A stretch of DNA of 64,000 nt from Ralstonia pickettii (GCF_030582395.1 NZ_CP104381.1:1984001-2048000); one strand, 5' to 3'; counted from the first letter of the stretch, positions 8,335 to 17,611 are shown. The notes: generated by a model from the sequence alone, not told the origin. Numbers and translations: made by a program.

Positions 8335-9035
8335 AGCAAACCGCCTCCTTCAATGTCGATGATTGCGCCGGTCATGAAGCCGTTGGTCATGGCCAGCAGG
8401 TAGCCCTGGGCCAGATCATCCGGCGTGCCGACACGACCGACTGGCAAGCCGCTGCCGATGCGCGCGAGCATGGCTTGTCGATCGGCCGGGGCGCCCCACA
8501 CGTCCGTATCGACCACGCCCGGGCTGATCACGTTGACGCGGCGCGGTGCGAGTTCCTTCGCCAGGTTCTTGGCGGCGGCTTCCACTGCAGCATTGATCGA
8601 GCCACGCAGCAAACCGGTTGCCGTCGCCTTGCGCGAGAGCAGGCCCGAGGTGAGCGTAATCGATGCGTTGTCCGCCAGATACGGCAACGCAGCCTGCACC
8701 GCCATCAGTGCGGCAAACAACTTGGTGCCAAAGGCCTGCTCGAGGTCGGCACGTTGCAGCGAGGCAAACGGCGGCGGGCTCGTGCGCGAGCCGATGGTGA
8801 TGACAAGGTGGTCGATCTTTCCAGCGCCCGCAGCCTGCGCCAGCGCGGCGGCCAGCGACGCCGTGTCGTTTGCATCGACGGCAATGCCCCGGATGCCATC
8901 ATCCGCCTTGGCCGAGCGGCCCAGCACCGTCACGCGGGCCCCTTCCGCTGCCGCCGCGCGGGCCACGCCCTGCCCAATACCGGTCGTACCGCCCAACACC
9001 ACCACCGACTGGTCCTGCAAGGTCTTCGAAGTCAT
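8331..9035 (-). CDS. SDR-family oxidoreductase with substituted catalytic residues
   Basis: A 234-residue short-chain dehydrogenase fold. The nucleotide-binding motif GGTTGIGQGVA is at residues 15-25 and the PG motif VISPGVVDTDVWG near 170-181. The conserved Ser region is present (ITLTSG, S130). The usual YxxxK aligns with R144-GSI-N148, so both catalytic Tyr and Lys are replaced. It may be a non-redox binding protein, or may use a different mechanism. The start at 9035 gives the normal SDR N-terminus. It diverges from the LysR gene at 9160, which probably regulates it, and is coupled to the VOC gene. Confidence 0.88.
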   Translation of the reverse strand: MTSKTLQDQSVVVLGGTTGIGQGVARAAAAEGARVTVLGRSAKADDGIRGIAVDANDTASLAAALAQAAGAGKIDHLVITIGSRTSPPPFASLQRADLEQAFGTKLFAALMAVQAALPYLADNASITLTSGLLSRKATATGLLRGSINAAVEAAAKNLAKELAPRRVNVISPGVVDTDVWGAPADRQAMLARIGSGLPVGRVGTPDDLAQGYLLAMTNGFMTGAIIDIEGGGLL

Positions 9036-9094
9036 GCCAATGCTCCTTTGCTGTGAGAAGTAGAAGAAAAAACCGTCAATCGATTGGGGCCATT

Positions 9095-9138
9095 GTTTCA
9101 TCAAACAAAAGCAAGATAATCCAGCTATGCTTTGATGA
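9095..9138. promoter_or_regulatory. Candidate LysR-type operator in the SDR/LysR divergent intergenic region
   Basis: A perfect 8-bp inverted repeat TCATCAAA (9098-9105) / TTTGATGA (9131-9138) flanks a 25-bp AT-rich spacer. The left arm is itself a GTTT-N4-AAAC dyad (9095-9106). The site lies midway between the two divergent start codons, where LysR-type autoregulatory sites usually sit. Function is inferred from position and symmetry only. Confidence 0.4.
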
Positions 9139-9159
9139 TTCTCCAAATCCGCTTTGACA

Positions 9160-10173
9160 ATGATCGCCCTCGACGACCTCCGCCTGCTCGTGCGCATTGC
9201 TGACGCCGGCAACCTTTCCGCCGCCGCGCGCCAGCTCGGCTGGCTGCCCGCCACCGCCAGCGCGGCGCTCAAGCGCGTGGAGACCGAACTCGGCGCCCGC
9301 CTGTTTGAGCGCACCACGCGCAGCATGCGCCCCACCGAAGCCGGTCAGCGCTATCTAGGCTATGCCAGACAGGCGCTGGAAGCCCTGGACGAAGGCGCGG
9401 AAAGCCTGGGGCAGGATCGCACGGAGCTGTCCGGCCCCATCCGCATTGCCGCCACATCAGATCTGGGCCGGCACATCCTGCGCCCTTGGCTCGACGCGTT
9501 CTGCGATGAGCACCCCGGCGTGCGGATCACGCTGGTGCTGGGCGACCGGCTGGCCGACCTGATGCGCGAAGACCTCGACTTCGCGCTGCGCTATGGGAAT
9601 CTGCAGGATTCGGCGCTGGTGCGGCGGCCGTTGGCGTCGCATCCGCGCGTGATCGTGGGCGCGCCGTCGTACTTCCGGCAGCATGGCCGGCCCGCACACC
9701 CGAGCGACCTCGCCGACCATCGCTGCCTGATCCTCCTGCGCAACGGCGAGCCCGTCACGCGCTGGCAACTCACGCACGCCAGCGGCCCCGCCCCGATCGA
9801 CGTGCGCGGCGGTTTCCAATGCGACGACGGCGCCGTGGTGCGCGACTGGGCCGTCGCCGGGCGTGGCCTGGCATTCAAATCATGGTTGGATGTCGCGCAA
9901 GACGTGTGCGCCGGCCGTCTGGAGGTGGCATTGCCGGCATGGAGCCATGCGCCCACGCCGCTGCAGCTTGTCGCCCTTGCGCGTCGCCATCGACCGGCGC
10001 GACTGACGGCGTGTGCGGATTTTCTCGCCGCCCGCTTTGCGGAGTTCAGCGCGCGTTACCCGTTCCCGTCCGCACAGGCGGCAGCGGCATCGCAAAAACC
10101 GGTCAGGGCACCCCGGGAGGCCAAGGCGACCAAGGCGACAAAAACCAAGCCGGCCGTCGCCGCGAACACGTAG
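9160..10173 (+). CDS. LysR-family transcriptional regulator
   Basis: A 337-residue LysR regulator. The N-terminal winged helix-turn-helix is at residues 1-65 (ADAGNLSAAARQLGWLPATASAALKRVETELGARLFERTT), and the effector domain starts at ISGPIRIAATSDLG-like sequence near 95. The C-terminus is an unusual Ala/Lys/Thr-rich tail (about 305-337) beyond the conserved fold. The start ATG at 9160 gives the standard MIALDDLRLLVRIADAG. Diverges from the SDR-VOC pair, which is its likely target. Confidence 0.9.
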   Translation: MIALDDLRLLVRIADAGNLSAAARQLGWLPATASAALKRVETELGARLFERTTRSMRPTEAGQRYLGYARQALEALDEGAESLGQDRTELSGPIRIAATSDLGRHILRPWLDAFCDEHPGVRITLVLGDRLADLMREDLDFALRYGNLQDSALVRRPLASHPRVIVGAPSYFRQHGRPAHPSDLADHRCLILLRNGEPVTRWQLTHASGPAPIDVRGGFQCDDGAVVRDWAVAGRGLAFKSWLDVAQDVCAGRLEVALPAWSHAPTPLQLVALARRHRPARLTACADFLAARFAEFSARYPFPSAQAAAASQKPVRAPREAKATKATKTKPAVAANT

Positions 10174-10179
10174 GTGTGC

Positions 10180-11208
10180 TTACTGGTTGTTGCGGCGGCG
10201 GACCACCCACCACGCAACGATCACGGTAAACGCCGCCACCAGCCCCACCATCAGCCAGAAGCCGTGGTGGTTGTCGGCCAGCGGCACGCCACCCACGTTC
10301 ATGCCGAAGAGCCCTGCGACGATATTGATGGGCAATGCCAGCACGGTTACCAGCGTCAGCGTGAACAGCGTCCGGTTGTTCTGCTCGTCCAGACGCGCGA
10401 TCACCTCTTCCTGCAGCAGCTTGATGCGTTCGATCAGGCCGCTCATGTCGCGCAGCACGACGGAAAACTCCTCGGTGGACTCGCGCAATTGCTGCACATC
10501 TTCCGGATGCAGCCACGCCGGCGGTCGCGCCAGCAAGCGAAAGACCGAACCGGGCTCGGGTGCCAGCATGCGCTGAAGCCGCACCAGCACGCGGCGCGTC
10601 CCCGCAAGCTCCTGGCGCCCTGACGTGATCTTCGACGCAAGAAAACGGTCTTCGATGCGGTCGATATCGATGCCCGTCGTGCGGACGATCTGCGTCATCA
10701 GGTCAGCCTGATCGCACATCAAATGGCCCAGCAGATCGGCTGGCGAGCGGAACGTCTCACCGCTGCGAACGCACTCGCGCAACCGGTCGACCGAATGCAA
10801 TGGCTTGCGGCGCAACGTCACCAGCAGGCGCCGGTGTGCGTAGACCCACTGCGTTGCCACCTGCGTGGGCGTGCGCTCGAAATCGAAGATCACGTCATTG
10901 AAGACGGCGACGAGCGCGCCGTCCTGCTGCTCGATGCGCGTGGAATGGGCCTCCTCGCCCAGCAACTCGAGGAAAGGCTCCGGCAGCTCGAGATGGCTTT
11001 GCAGCCAGCGCAGGCACCCCGCCCGCGATAGGTTGAAATGCAGCCAGATGAAGGCGTCCTGGGCACCCTCGCCTTCCACATGCTGGAGGGCATCCGCGAT
11101 CTCGGACGAATCCAGCGCAACGCCCGGCTTGCCCGGTTCGAAACGAAAACCGCAGATGAAGCCGGTATTGTCGGATTGGAAGCTGATCGCGGACGCAGTC
11201 GCAGTCAT
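10180..11208 (-). CDS. zntB: Zinc transporter ZntB (CorA-family)
   Basis: A 342-residue inner-membrane CorA-superfamily transporter for Zn2+. The long N-terminal cytoplasmic domain has IWLHFNLSR and DQADLMTQIVRTTGIDIDRIEDRFL. Two C-terminal transmembrane helices carry the signature GMN loop (LFGMNVGGVP, about residues 310-319) and a basic tail WWVVRRRNNQ. The extended GMNVGGVP loop and the length favour ZntB over the Mg2+ transporter CorA. Its stop lies 6 bp from the convergent LysR gene. Confidence 0.88.
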   Translation of the reverse strand: MTATASAISFQSDNTGFICGFRFEPGKPGVALDSSEIADALQHVEGEGAQDAFIWLHFNLSRAGCLRWLQSHLELPEPFLELLGEEAHSTRIEQQDGALVAVFNDVIFDFERTPTQVATQWVYAHRRLLVTLRRKPLHSVDRLRECVRSGETFRSPADLLGHLMCDQADLMTQIVRTTGIDIDRIEDRFLASKITSGRQELAGTRRVLVRLQRMLAPEPGSVFRLLARPPAWLHPEDVQQLRESTEEFSVVLRDMSGLIERIKLLQEEVIARLDEQNNRTLFTLTLVTVLALPINIVAGLFGMNVGGVPLADNHHGFWLMVGLVAAFTVIVAWWVVRRRNNQ

Positions 11209-11348
11209 ACATCAGAAGGGAAGACAGTTTGCCGGGAAGCGCGGCCGCCGGACAGTCGAATAGCAAATGCCATCAATCTGTCATAAACCGGCGTGGTTAC
11301 GCCATCTGCGCTGCGCAGCCCCGATGATTGCGTCCGCCCCGGCGTTCG

Positions 11349-12293
11349 TCAACGCCCGTCTGCGAATGCCGCCACGGTGTCGTCCAGGGCCACCTCTGCC
11401 ATCGCTGCGAACACGTGGTCGCGCAGCCAGCGGCTGGCGGCATCCTGGTCGCTGTTCGTGTGCCAGTACAGGTACAGCTCAAGCGGCTGCACGTTGAACG
11501 GCAGCGGCAACATCACGTTGCCATACGGCTCGTTGGCGATGCGCGCGTAGCGGATCGGCAACGTCGCAAGCAGGTCGGTACAGCTCACTACGCGGCAGGC
11601 TGCCGGGTAATGCTGACAACGCAGCCGTACGCGCCGCTCGTGCCCGAGGCGGCGCAGCTCCACATCCTCCAGCCCCGCCCCGCGGCGTCGGGACGATACG
11701 TGCACGTGTTCGCATGCGAGGTAGCGCTCCAGCGTCAGGGGTTCATTTGCAATGGGATGGCCGGGGCGCGCCAGCACCACCATCGGGTCGGTCAGTAAGG
11801 GCGCGTGCCGGATGGCCGGAGATGCCGGCAGCAGAATGTCCGCCGCCGCATCGATGGTGCCGGCCAGCAGCTCGGTTTCGAGCTGCCGGCGGTCTCCGCG
11901 CACGGTCGTCACGTCGATGCGCGGTGCCTCCTTGGCAATGGCGGCCATGAGCGGCGGCAGCAGCGTGGCTTCCAGCGCATCGCGCATCGACAACGTGAAG
12001 CGGCGCTCACTCGTGGCCGGGTCGAACCGCGTGCCCTCGCGCAACGTGCGCTCGAAGCCCTGCAGCGCGGAGCGCACCTCGGCGATGAGCGTGCGCGCCA
12101 GAGGCGTCGGCACCATGCCCTGCCCGCGCCGCTCGAACAATGGATCATCAAACAACTCGCGCAGACGCCCGAGCGCGTGGCTTACCGCCGGTTGCGTCAA
12201 GTTGAGCGTGCGAGCGGCCGCCGTGATCCCGCCTTCCGTGTAAATGGCGTCGAAGACGACGAACAGGTTCAGGTCGACGCGCGATATATGCAT
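11349..12293 (-). CDS. LysR-family transcriptional regulator
   Basis: A 314-residue LysR regulator. The start at 12293 gives MHISRVDLNLFVVFDAIY; an upstream in-frame Met at 12311 would add only six residues. The helix-turn-helix is AARTLNLTQPAVSHALGRLRELFDDPLFERRGQGMVPT, typical of the NodD/SyrM-like branch. The effector domain follows from about residue 90. It diverges from the thioesterase gene at 12387 across a 93-bp AT-rich spacer and may regulate the thioesterase and the acyl-CoA dehydrogenase behind it. Effector unknown. Confidence 0.9.
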   Translation of the reverse strand: MHISRVDLNLFVVFDAIYTEGGITAAARTLNLTQPAVSHALGRLRELFDDPLFERRGQGMVPTPLARTLIAEVRSALQGFERTLREGTRFDPATSERRFTLSMRDALEATLLPPLMAAIAKEAPRIDVTTVRGDRRQLETELLAGTIDAAADILLPASPAIRHAPLLTDPMVVLARPGHPIANEPLTLERYLACEHVHVSSRRRGAGLEDVELRRLGHERRVRLRCQHYPAACRVVSCTDLLATLPIRYARIANEPYGNVMLPLPFNVQPLELYLYWHTNSDQDAASRWLRDHVFAAMAEVALDDTVAAFADGR

Positions 12294-12386
12294 GAAATTG
12301 ATGGACCGCAATCTACGAAATTCATTTCTCTTATTGTAGGCGAAGGCTTATTCTGCGGACACCATTTGGGAGTTGCGCCACGCGCC

Positions 12387-12824
12387 ATGACCACATCCCC
12401 CGATCTCGCCGTTCCCCCAGGCTTTCTTCTGCTGAACAAGCCGAGCCCTTTCCTGACGATGCTGGGGCCGGTGTATGCCAAGGGAATGGGCGCGTCGATG
12501 GTGATGGGTTTTCATGTACAGCATCACCACCTGAATCGGCGCGGCATTCTGCATGGCGGCGTGGTGGCATCGCTGGCCGATGCAGCGCTCGGTTATTGCT
12601 TGGCCGAACCCGGCGAAGGCACCGGCGGCGCGCTGGCCATGTCGACTGCCAGCCTGACGGTGGATTTCATCGCCTCTGCCGGAGAAGGCGACTGGATTGA
12701 GATCACCCCGAAAGGGTTGCGCACCGGCAGCAAGCTGGCCTTTGCGCAGGCCCTCTTCCATCGCGGCGACCGGTTGATTGCGCGCGCGAGTGCCGTGTTT
12801 GCCGTGCTCGGCGGGCGTATTTGA
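12387..12824 (+). CDS. PaaI-family hotdog-fold thioesterase
   Basis: A 145-residue acyl-CoA thioesterase. The motif HHHLNRRGILHGGVVASLADAALGY (split over residues 47-71) contains the HGG turn and catalytic Asp of PaaI/YdiI-type enzymes. A second strand region TASLTVDFIASAGEGDWIE follows. Starts at the ATG at 12387 (MTTSPDLAVPP); the frame is open further upstream but overlaps the divergent LysR gene. The next gene is an ACAD11-type dehydrogenase 81 bp downstream, so acyl-CoA pool maintenance is the likely role. Confidence 0.87.
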   Translation: MTTSPDLAVPPGFLLLNKPSPFLTMLGPVYAKGMGASMVMGFHVQHHHLNRRGILHGGVVASLADAALGYCLAEPGEGTGGALAMSTASLTVDFIASAGEGDWIEITPKGLRTGSKLAFAQALFHRGDRLIARASAVFAVLGGRI

Positions 12825-12905
12825 CGCATGGCCGAGCGCGTCTGGTCTGAACTGAGTTGAGGGTTGCCCGTTCAAGGCGCTTGTTCGATGTACTGAGGAG
12901 ACACC

Positions 12906-14165
12906 ATGAATTTCGATTACACGCCCAAGGTCAAGGACATGCAGGCACGCCTGCTTGAATTCTTTGACCAGCACATCTATCCGAACGAGCTCCGCTTCCA
13001 CGAAGAAATCGAGGCCAACCGCCGTGCCGGCAACGCGTGGATCCCGACCAAGGTGATCGAAGAACTCAAGCCGCTGGCACGCAAGGCCGGGCTGTGGAAC
13101 CTGTTCCTGCCGCGTTCGCCGCGCGCACCCGAAGGGCTGTCGAACCTCGAATACGCGCCGCTGTGCGAAATCATGGGCCGCGTGCCCTGGGCGCCGGAAG
13201 TGTTCAACTGCTCCGCGCCCGACACCGGCAACATGGAAACGCTGGAGCGCTACGCGTCCGAAGAACTGAAAGACCGCTGGCTCGAACCGCTGCTGCGCGG
13301 CGAGATCCGCTCGGCCTTCCTGATGACCGAGCCGGCCGTGGCCTCGTCGGACGCCACCAACATCGAATGCCGCATCGAACGCCAAGGCGACGAATACGTC
13401 ATCAACGGCCGCAAGTGGTGGTCGTCGGGCGCCGGCGACCCGCGCTGCGCCGTCTACATCGTCATGGGCAAGACCAACCCGGATGCGGGCCGCCACGAGC
13501 AGCAATCGATGATCGTAGTGCCGGCCAACGCGCCGGGTATCACCGTCATGCGCCCGCTGTCGGTGTTCGGTTACGACGATGCGCCGCACGGCCACATGGA
13601 AGTCGACCTGAAAGATGTGCGCGTGCCGGTGGGCAACATCCTCCTGGGTGAAGGCCGCGGTTTCGAGATCGCTCAAGGCCGCCTGGGCCCGGGCCGTATC
13701 CACCACTGCATGCGCAGCATCGGCGTGGCCGAGCGCGCGTTGGAGCTGATGTGCAAGCGTCTGTCGTCGCGCATCGCATTCGGCAAGGCCATCGCACAGC
13801 ACAGCGTCTGGCACGAACGCATTGCCGAAGCGCGCTGCATGATCGAGCAGGCCCGTCTGCTGACGCTCAAGGCCGCGTACATGATGGACACCGTCGGCAA
13901 CAAGGTCGCCAAGGCCGAAATCGCGATGATCAAGGTCGTGGCCCCGAACATCGCCTGCCAGATCGTCGACTGGGCGATCCAGGCACACGGCGGCGGCGGC
14001 GTGTCGGGGGATTTCCCGCTGGCGTCGGCCTATGCGCACCAACGCACGCTGCGCCTGGCCGATGGCCCGGACGAAGTGCACCGCGCGGCCATCGCCAAGC
14101 TGGAACTGGCCAAGCATCTGCACCTGAAAGACGTGGTCGACATGCCGGTCACACGCGGCGCCTGA
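12906..14165 (+). CDS. Acyl-CoA dehydrogenase, ACAD11/LvaC type
   Basis: A 419-residue FAD-dependent acyl-CoA dehydrogenase. FAD and substrate segments are visible: [18 protein letters not shown] near 137-154 and [16 protein letters not shown] near 166-181. The C-terminal part [38 protein letters not shown] and [20 protein letters not shown] closely resembles the dehydrogenase domain of ACAD10/ACAD11. In LvaC-like bacterial relatives it removes phosphate from 4-phosphoacyl-CoA and yields 3-hydroxyacyl-CoA through an enoyl-CoA. The matching kinase is at 6831-7919. A strong terminator follows at 14198-14222. Confidence 0.9.
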   Translation: MNFDYTPKVKDMQARLLEFFDQHIYPNELRFHEEIEANRRAGNAWIPTKVIEELKPLARKAGLWNLFLPRSPRAPEGLSNLEYAPLCEIMGRVPWAPEVFNCSAPDTGNMETLERYASEELKDRWLEPLLRGEIRSAFLMTEPAVASSDATNIECRIERQGDEYVINGRKWWSSGAGDPRCAVYIVMGKTNPDAGRHEQQSMIVVPANAPGITVMRPLSVFGYDDAPHGHMEVDLKDVRVPVGNILLGEGRGFEIAQGRLGPGRIHHCMRSIGVAERALELMCKRLSSRIAFGKAIAQHSVWHERIAEARCMIEQARLLTLKAAYMMDTVGNKVAKAEIAMIKVVAPNIACQIVDWAIQAHGGGGVSGDFPLASAYAHQRTLRLADGPDEVHRAAIAKLELAKHLHLKDVVDMPVTRGA

Positions 14166-14197
14166 CCTGACGCACGGCTGTACCGTTCACTCCTTAA

Positions 14198-14222
14198 CCC
14201 CGCCTTGAGCGGGGATTTTTTT
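14198..14222 (+). terminator. Rho-independent terminator after the ACAD11-type gene
   Basis: Stem CCCCGC (14198-14203) and GCGGGG (14209-14214), 5-nt loop CTTGA, then a T-run to 14222. It lies 33 bp after the dehydrogenase stop. Confidence 0.88.
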
Positions 14223-14334
14223 GCCCTCTGCCCGGCGTCTGCGCGCTTTTGCGTTCTGTGCTGGAATGGAACACTTTGCGGGCTGCTGGTGGCCCGCACC
14301 TCTCTTCCCGGCCAGAAGCCAAGGAGCCAACTCG

Positions 14335-15027
14335 ATGATCGACGTCTATAGCTGGGCCACGCCCAACGGGCACAAAGTGCACATCATGCTGGAAGAATGC
14401 GAGCTGCCTTACCGCGTTCACGGCATCAACATCGGCGCCGGCGACCAGTTCAAGCCCGACTTCCTCAAGATCAGCCCCAACAACAAGATCCCAGCCATCG
14501 TCGATCAGGATGGCCCCGACGGCAAACCGATCTCGCTCTTCGAATCGGGCGCGATCCTGCTGTACCTCGCAGGCAAGACCGGCAAGTTCCTGCCCGACGA
14601 CGTGCGCGGTAAATACGAAGTGCTGCAGTGGCTGATGTTCCAGATGGGCGGCGTCGGCCCGATGCTCGGCCAGGCGCACCACTTCCGCATCTACGCGCCT
14701 GAGAAGATCGAGTACGCAGTCAACCGTTATACGAACGAGGCCAAGCGTCTGTACGGCGTGATCGACAAGCGCCTGGGCGAATCGAAATTCCTCGGTGGTG
14801 CGGACTATTCCATCGCCGATATGGCGACGTGGCCCTGGCTGCGCAGCTGGAAGAATCAGGGAATCGAGCTGTCGGATTTCCCGAAGCTGCAGCGCTGGTT
14901 CGAAGCCATTGAAGAACGGCCCGCCGTGCAGCGCGCGGTAAAGGTGCTGGCCAAGGAGCGGCCGGCTGTGCAGGACGACAAGGCGAAGGAAATCCTTTTC
15001 GGCGCGACGCAGTACGCGCGGCGCTGA
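14335..15027 (+). CDS. Glutathione transferase, nu-class disulfide-bond oxidoreductase (YfcG/YghU-like)
   Basis: A 230-residue GST. It begins MIDVYSWATPNGHKVHIMLEE with the Thr/Asn active-site region (TPNG) of nu-class enzymes. The GSH-binding segment is NNKIPAIVDQDGPDGKPISLFESGAIL. C-terminal hallmarks are QWLMFQMGGVGPMLGQAHHF and ADYSIADMATWPWLRSW. Known members reduce disulfides using two GSH without a catalytic Cys. The start at 14335 follows AAGGAG; the frame is open upstream but crosses the terminator. Monocistronic, with terminators on both sides. Confidence 0.88.
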   Translation: MIDVYSWATPNGHKVHIMLEECELPYRVHGINIGAGDQFKPDFLKISPNNKIPAIVDQDGPDGKPISLFESGAILLYLAGKTGKFLPDDVRGKYEVLQWLMFQMGGVGPMLGQAHHFRIYAPEKIEYAVNRYTNEAKRLYGVIDKRLGESKFLGGADYSIADMATWPWLRSWKNQGIELSDFPKLQRWFEAIEERPAVQRAVKVLAKERPAVQDDKAKEILFGATQYARR

Positions 15028-15049
15028 TTCCGCGTCTTCGCATCGAAAG

Positions 15050-15079
15050 ACAGGCTGCGAGATGCGGCCTGTTTTTTTT
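15050..15079 (+). terminator. Rho-independent terminator after the YfcG-like GST
   Basis: Stem ACAGGC (15050-15055) / GCCTGT (15067-15072) with an 11-nt loop and a run of eight T at 15072-15079. Confidence 0.8.
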
Positions 15080-15155
15080 GAAAGTCGTCAATGCGGGGCG
15101 CGGGCGAGCGGCCTACACTGGCTCCACTCCATTCACGCGATCCCACACAAACGCT

Positions 15156-15815
15156 ATGGCAGCCTCACTCAAAATGGGCCTCGCGGCTGCGGTGTCCATC
15201 GCGGTTTATCTCGGACTTGCCGCGCTCGGTTCGGGTGGCGTGGGCGCATTCCTGGCCCATCCCGCACGCGTCGTACTTGTGGTGATCACGGTATTGCTGG
15301 CCATCGCCGCCTTGCTCGCTGGCGGCAACCTCAGCCCCGGAGAACGTGAGGATCGATCCAACCGCTGGGTGCTGCCGGTGTTTGGCGTGATCGGCTTCGC
15401 CAGTGCATGGCTGCCGGCGTACACAGACCGGCTCAACCTCTGGTGCATCGATGGCGATGCCGTACGTTGGCTGGGTGTCGTGCTCTACGCCGCAGGCGGC
15501 GCGTTGCGTGTGTGGCCGGTGTATGTGCTGGGCAATCGATTCAGCGGACTGGTCGCGATCCAGCCCGGCCATACGCTTGTGACCGGCGGTATCTACCAAT
15601 ACGTGCGCAACCCGAGCTACCTGGGGTTGCTGATCGGCACGCTGGGTTGGGGACTGACGTTCCGGGCACTGGCCGGTGTGGTGCTGACGCTCTTGCTGAT
15701 TCCACCATTGGTGGCGCGCATGCGTGCAGAAGAAGCCCTCCTGCACTCGCAGTTCGGCGCGGAGTACGACGCCTACCGCGCCCGGACGTGGCGCCTCATT
15801 CCCGGCCTCTATTGA
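15156..15815 (+). CDS. Isoprenylcysteine carboxylmethyltransferase-like integral membrane protein
   Basis: A 219-residue membrane protein with about five hydrophobic segments: residues 8-27, 33-53, 69-87, 100-118 and 155-180. The C-terminal ICMT/PEMT signature is GGIYQYVRNPSYLGLLIGTLGWGL, followed by RMRAEEALLHSQFGAEYDAYRARTWRLIPGLY, which binds S-adenosylmethionine in the family. Bacterial members methylate unknown small or lipid substrates; a prenylated protein substrate is not implied. Start MAASLKMG chosen because upstream codons are not hydrophobic. Monocistronic; converges with the small secreted protein gene. Confidence 0.78.
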   Translation: MAASLKMGLAAAVSIAVYLGLAALGSGGVGAFLAHPARVVLVVITVLLAIAALLAGGNLSPGEREDRSNRWVLPVFGVIGFASAWLPAYTDRLNLWCIDGDAVRWLGVVLYAAGGALRVWPVYVLGNRFSGLVAIQPGHTLVTGGIYQYVRNPSYLGLLIGTLGWGLTFRALAGVVLTLLLIPPLVARMRAEEALLHSQFGAEYDAYRARTWRLIPGLY

Positions 15816-15887
15816 TGCCGTTCATCATCATGCTGGCGATCGTTGTCGCGCGATTGCATGCGCCCATGTGGCGCGGACGCTCCGACG

Positions 15888-16217
15888 CTACATGACAGAA
15901 GACACCTGATCGCCAGACCGGGGCAACGCAAAGCACTGCACGTCCGGGGCGGTGTAGACGGTCGGATACGGCGACCGGGGCCCCGTCTGCATCCGCAGCG
16001 GTTGTGTCGCCAATACTTCGGCCTCGTTACGCTCCCGCACCGTCAATGGCTCCGGCGGCGGCACCGGCAAGCGCACCGGTTGATTCACCGCACACCGCAC
16101 AGGTTTCCCATTGGCCAGCCGCACATCCATCGTGTAGTAAGGCCCGTCGATGGTCGGCGTACAGGCCGCCGCGCTCAAGACCCACGTCATCACGGCTACA
16201 GAATGCAACGCCTTCAT
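15888..16217 (-). CDS. Small secreted or lipoprotein-like hypothetical protein
   Basis: About 109 residues with an N-terminal signal segment MKALHSVAVMTWVLSAAACTPTIDG. The Cys after LSAAA could be a lipobox cysteine, although Ala at -3 is weaker than the consensus Leu. The mature part is Pro/Arg-rich (VRLPVPPPEPLTVRERNEAEVL) and ends PDVQCFALPRSGDQ. A start five residues upstream (16232) is also possible. I do not recognise a family. It lies between the methyltransferase-like gene and ureG and shows no link to urease. Confidence 0.6.
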   Translation of the reverse strand: MKALHSVAVMTWVLSAAACTPTIDGPYYTMDVRLANGKPVRCAVNQPVRLPVPPPEPLTVRERNEAEVLATQPLRMQTGPRSPYPTVYTAPDVQCFALPRSGDQVSSVM

Positions 16218-16283
16218 CACCCACCTCCGCAACGCATGCGTGAGTGCTTTTGACTGAGCGCGACACCCACAAGTGCCGCAGTT

Positions 16284-16910
16284 TCAGGCAGCCGCCGTCA
16301 GCATCCCCTGTTTCTCAATAAAACGGATCACTTCATCCACCCCACCCTGCGCCCGCAGGTTGCACATCACGAACGGCCGATCGCCGCGCATCTTGCAGGT
16401 GTCGCTTTCCATCACCTCCAGCGACGCGCCAACGTACGGCGCCAGGTCCGTCTTGTTGATGATCAGCAGGTCCGACTTGGTGATGCCGGGGCCGCCCTTG
16501 CGCGGGATCTTCTCCCCGCCCGCCACGTCGATCACGTAGATGGTCAGGTCCGACAGCTCGGGGCTGAACGTCGCTGCGAGGTTGTCACCGCCCGACTCGA
16601 TAAAGACCACATCCGCATCCGGAAACTTCGAGAGCATGCGATCCACCGCTTCGAGGTTGATCGACGCATCTTCACGGATGGCCGTGTGCGGGCAGCCGCC
16701 CGTTTCGACACCCATGATCCGTTCGGCTGGCAGTGCGCCGGAGATGGTCAGCAGCCGCTGATCTTCCTTCGTGTAGATGTCGTTGGTGATCGCCACGAGG
16801 TCGTAGCGCTCGCGCATGGCCTTGCAGAGCATTTCGAGCAGCGTGGTCTTGCCGGAGCCCACCGGGCCACCCACGCCAACGCGCAGGGCTGGAAGTTTCT
16901 TGGTTCGCAT
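16284..16910 (-). CDS. ureG: Urease accessory GTPase UreG
   Basis: A 208-residue SIMIBI-class GTPase that drives nickel transfer to apo-urease. P-loop [15 protein letters not shown] is at residues 11-25. The CPH nickel motif is in [18 protein letters not shown] (about 71-88), the Walker B-like [13 protein letters not shown] near 106-118, and the guanine specificity motif NKTDLAP near 152. It is the last gene of the urease operon: ureF ends 11 bp upstream and nothing on the same strand follows closely. Confidence 0.97.
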   Translation of the reverse strand: MRTKKLPALRVGVGGPVGSGKTTLLEMLCKAMRERYDLVAITNDIYTKEDQRLLTISGALPAERIMGVETGGCPHTAIREDASINLEAVDRMLSKFPDADVVFIESGGDNLAATFSPELSDLTIYVIDVAGGEKIPRKGGPGITKSDLLIINKTDLAPYVGASLEVMESDTCKMRGDRPFVMCNLRAQGGVDEVIRFIEKQGMLTAAA

Positions 16911-16921
16911 GATGATCAGGT

Positions 16922-17611
16922 TCAGGATCGAAAGAGTCGTGAATATTGCGTTTCATGCCGGGCGGACAACACGCCCAGCCCCGGTGAAAACGTAGACAGT
17001 TCGGGCGGATGAGATGCCGCACGACGCGTCGCCTCTTCCACCGCATGGGCCACGCCAGCGTGCAGACCGAAGAGAATGCGCTGCCCCGCAGCCTGCCCGA
17101 GCGGAACGGCCTTCACCGCCGCCGCCATCTGGTTTTCGACCCAGGCAAAGCAGTACGCCGTCACCCCATCGCGCGGGTCGACATTCAGCGCGGCAGCGGC
17201 GGCGGCAAAGGCCGTTGGAAACGTCACGGAAGCACGCGCAGCCAATGCGCTGCGCAGTGAGGCATCGCCCCATTCCATCTGCTGGATAAGGCGATTGAGC
17301 GACCAGCCCATCTGAGACGTTTCGAGCCGCAGCTCGCGCGTCTCGCGGGTGGCGAGAAACCACGCATCGCGCTCGGCCACGGCATCGAAGCGGCCCGCCT
17401 GCCAGTCGGCAAACTGCAGCAGCCACAGCGGTGCCTCGCAGGCGGCCAGCACGTCGAGGCCCTCGGCAATCCACGCCGCAGCCGACGCCTCATCGGCCAC
17501 GTGCCGGACGTCCACCGCCGCTTCCAGCCCTTGCGAATAGCTGAACGCGCCCACCGGCAGCGCCGGGGACGCGAGATGCAGCAAGGCGGTGAGCTGCGCC
17601 GCGTTAGTCAT
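16922..17611 (-). CDS. ureF: Urease accessory protein UreF
   Basis: A 229-residue all-helical accessory protein that bridges UreD-urease with UreG and gates GTP hydrolysis. The family opening [21 protein letters not shown] is at about residues 8-28, with WNxxLQ-like core sequence further on. The start at 17611 (MTNAAQL) overlaps the end of ureE by 8 bp; an in-frame extension upstream would translate the His-repeat region of ureE in another frame and is rejected. Transcribed ureE-ureF-ureG. Confidence 0.95.
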   Translation of the reverse strand: MTNAAQLTALLHLASPALPVGAFSYSQGLEAAVDVRHVADEASAAAWIAEGLDVLAACEAPLWLLQFADWQAGRFDAVAERDAWFLATRETRELRLETSQMGWSLNRLIQQMEWGDASLRSALAARASVTFPTAFAAAAAALNVDPRDGVTAYCFAWVENQMAAAVKAVPLGQAAGQRILFGLHAGVAHAVEEATRRAASHPPELSTFSPGLGVLSARHETQYSRLFRS

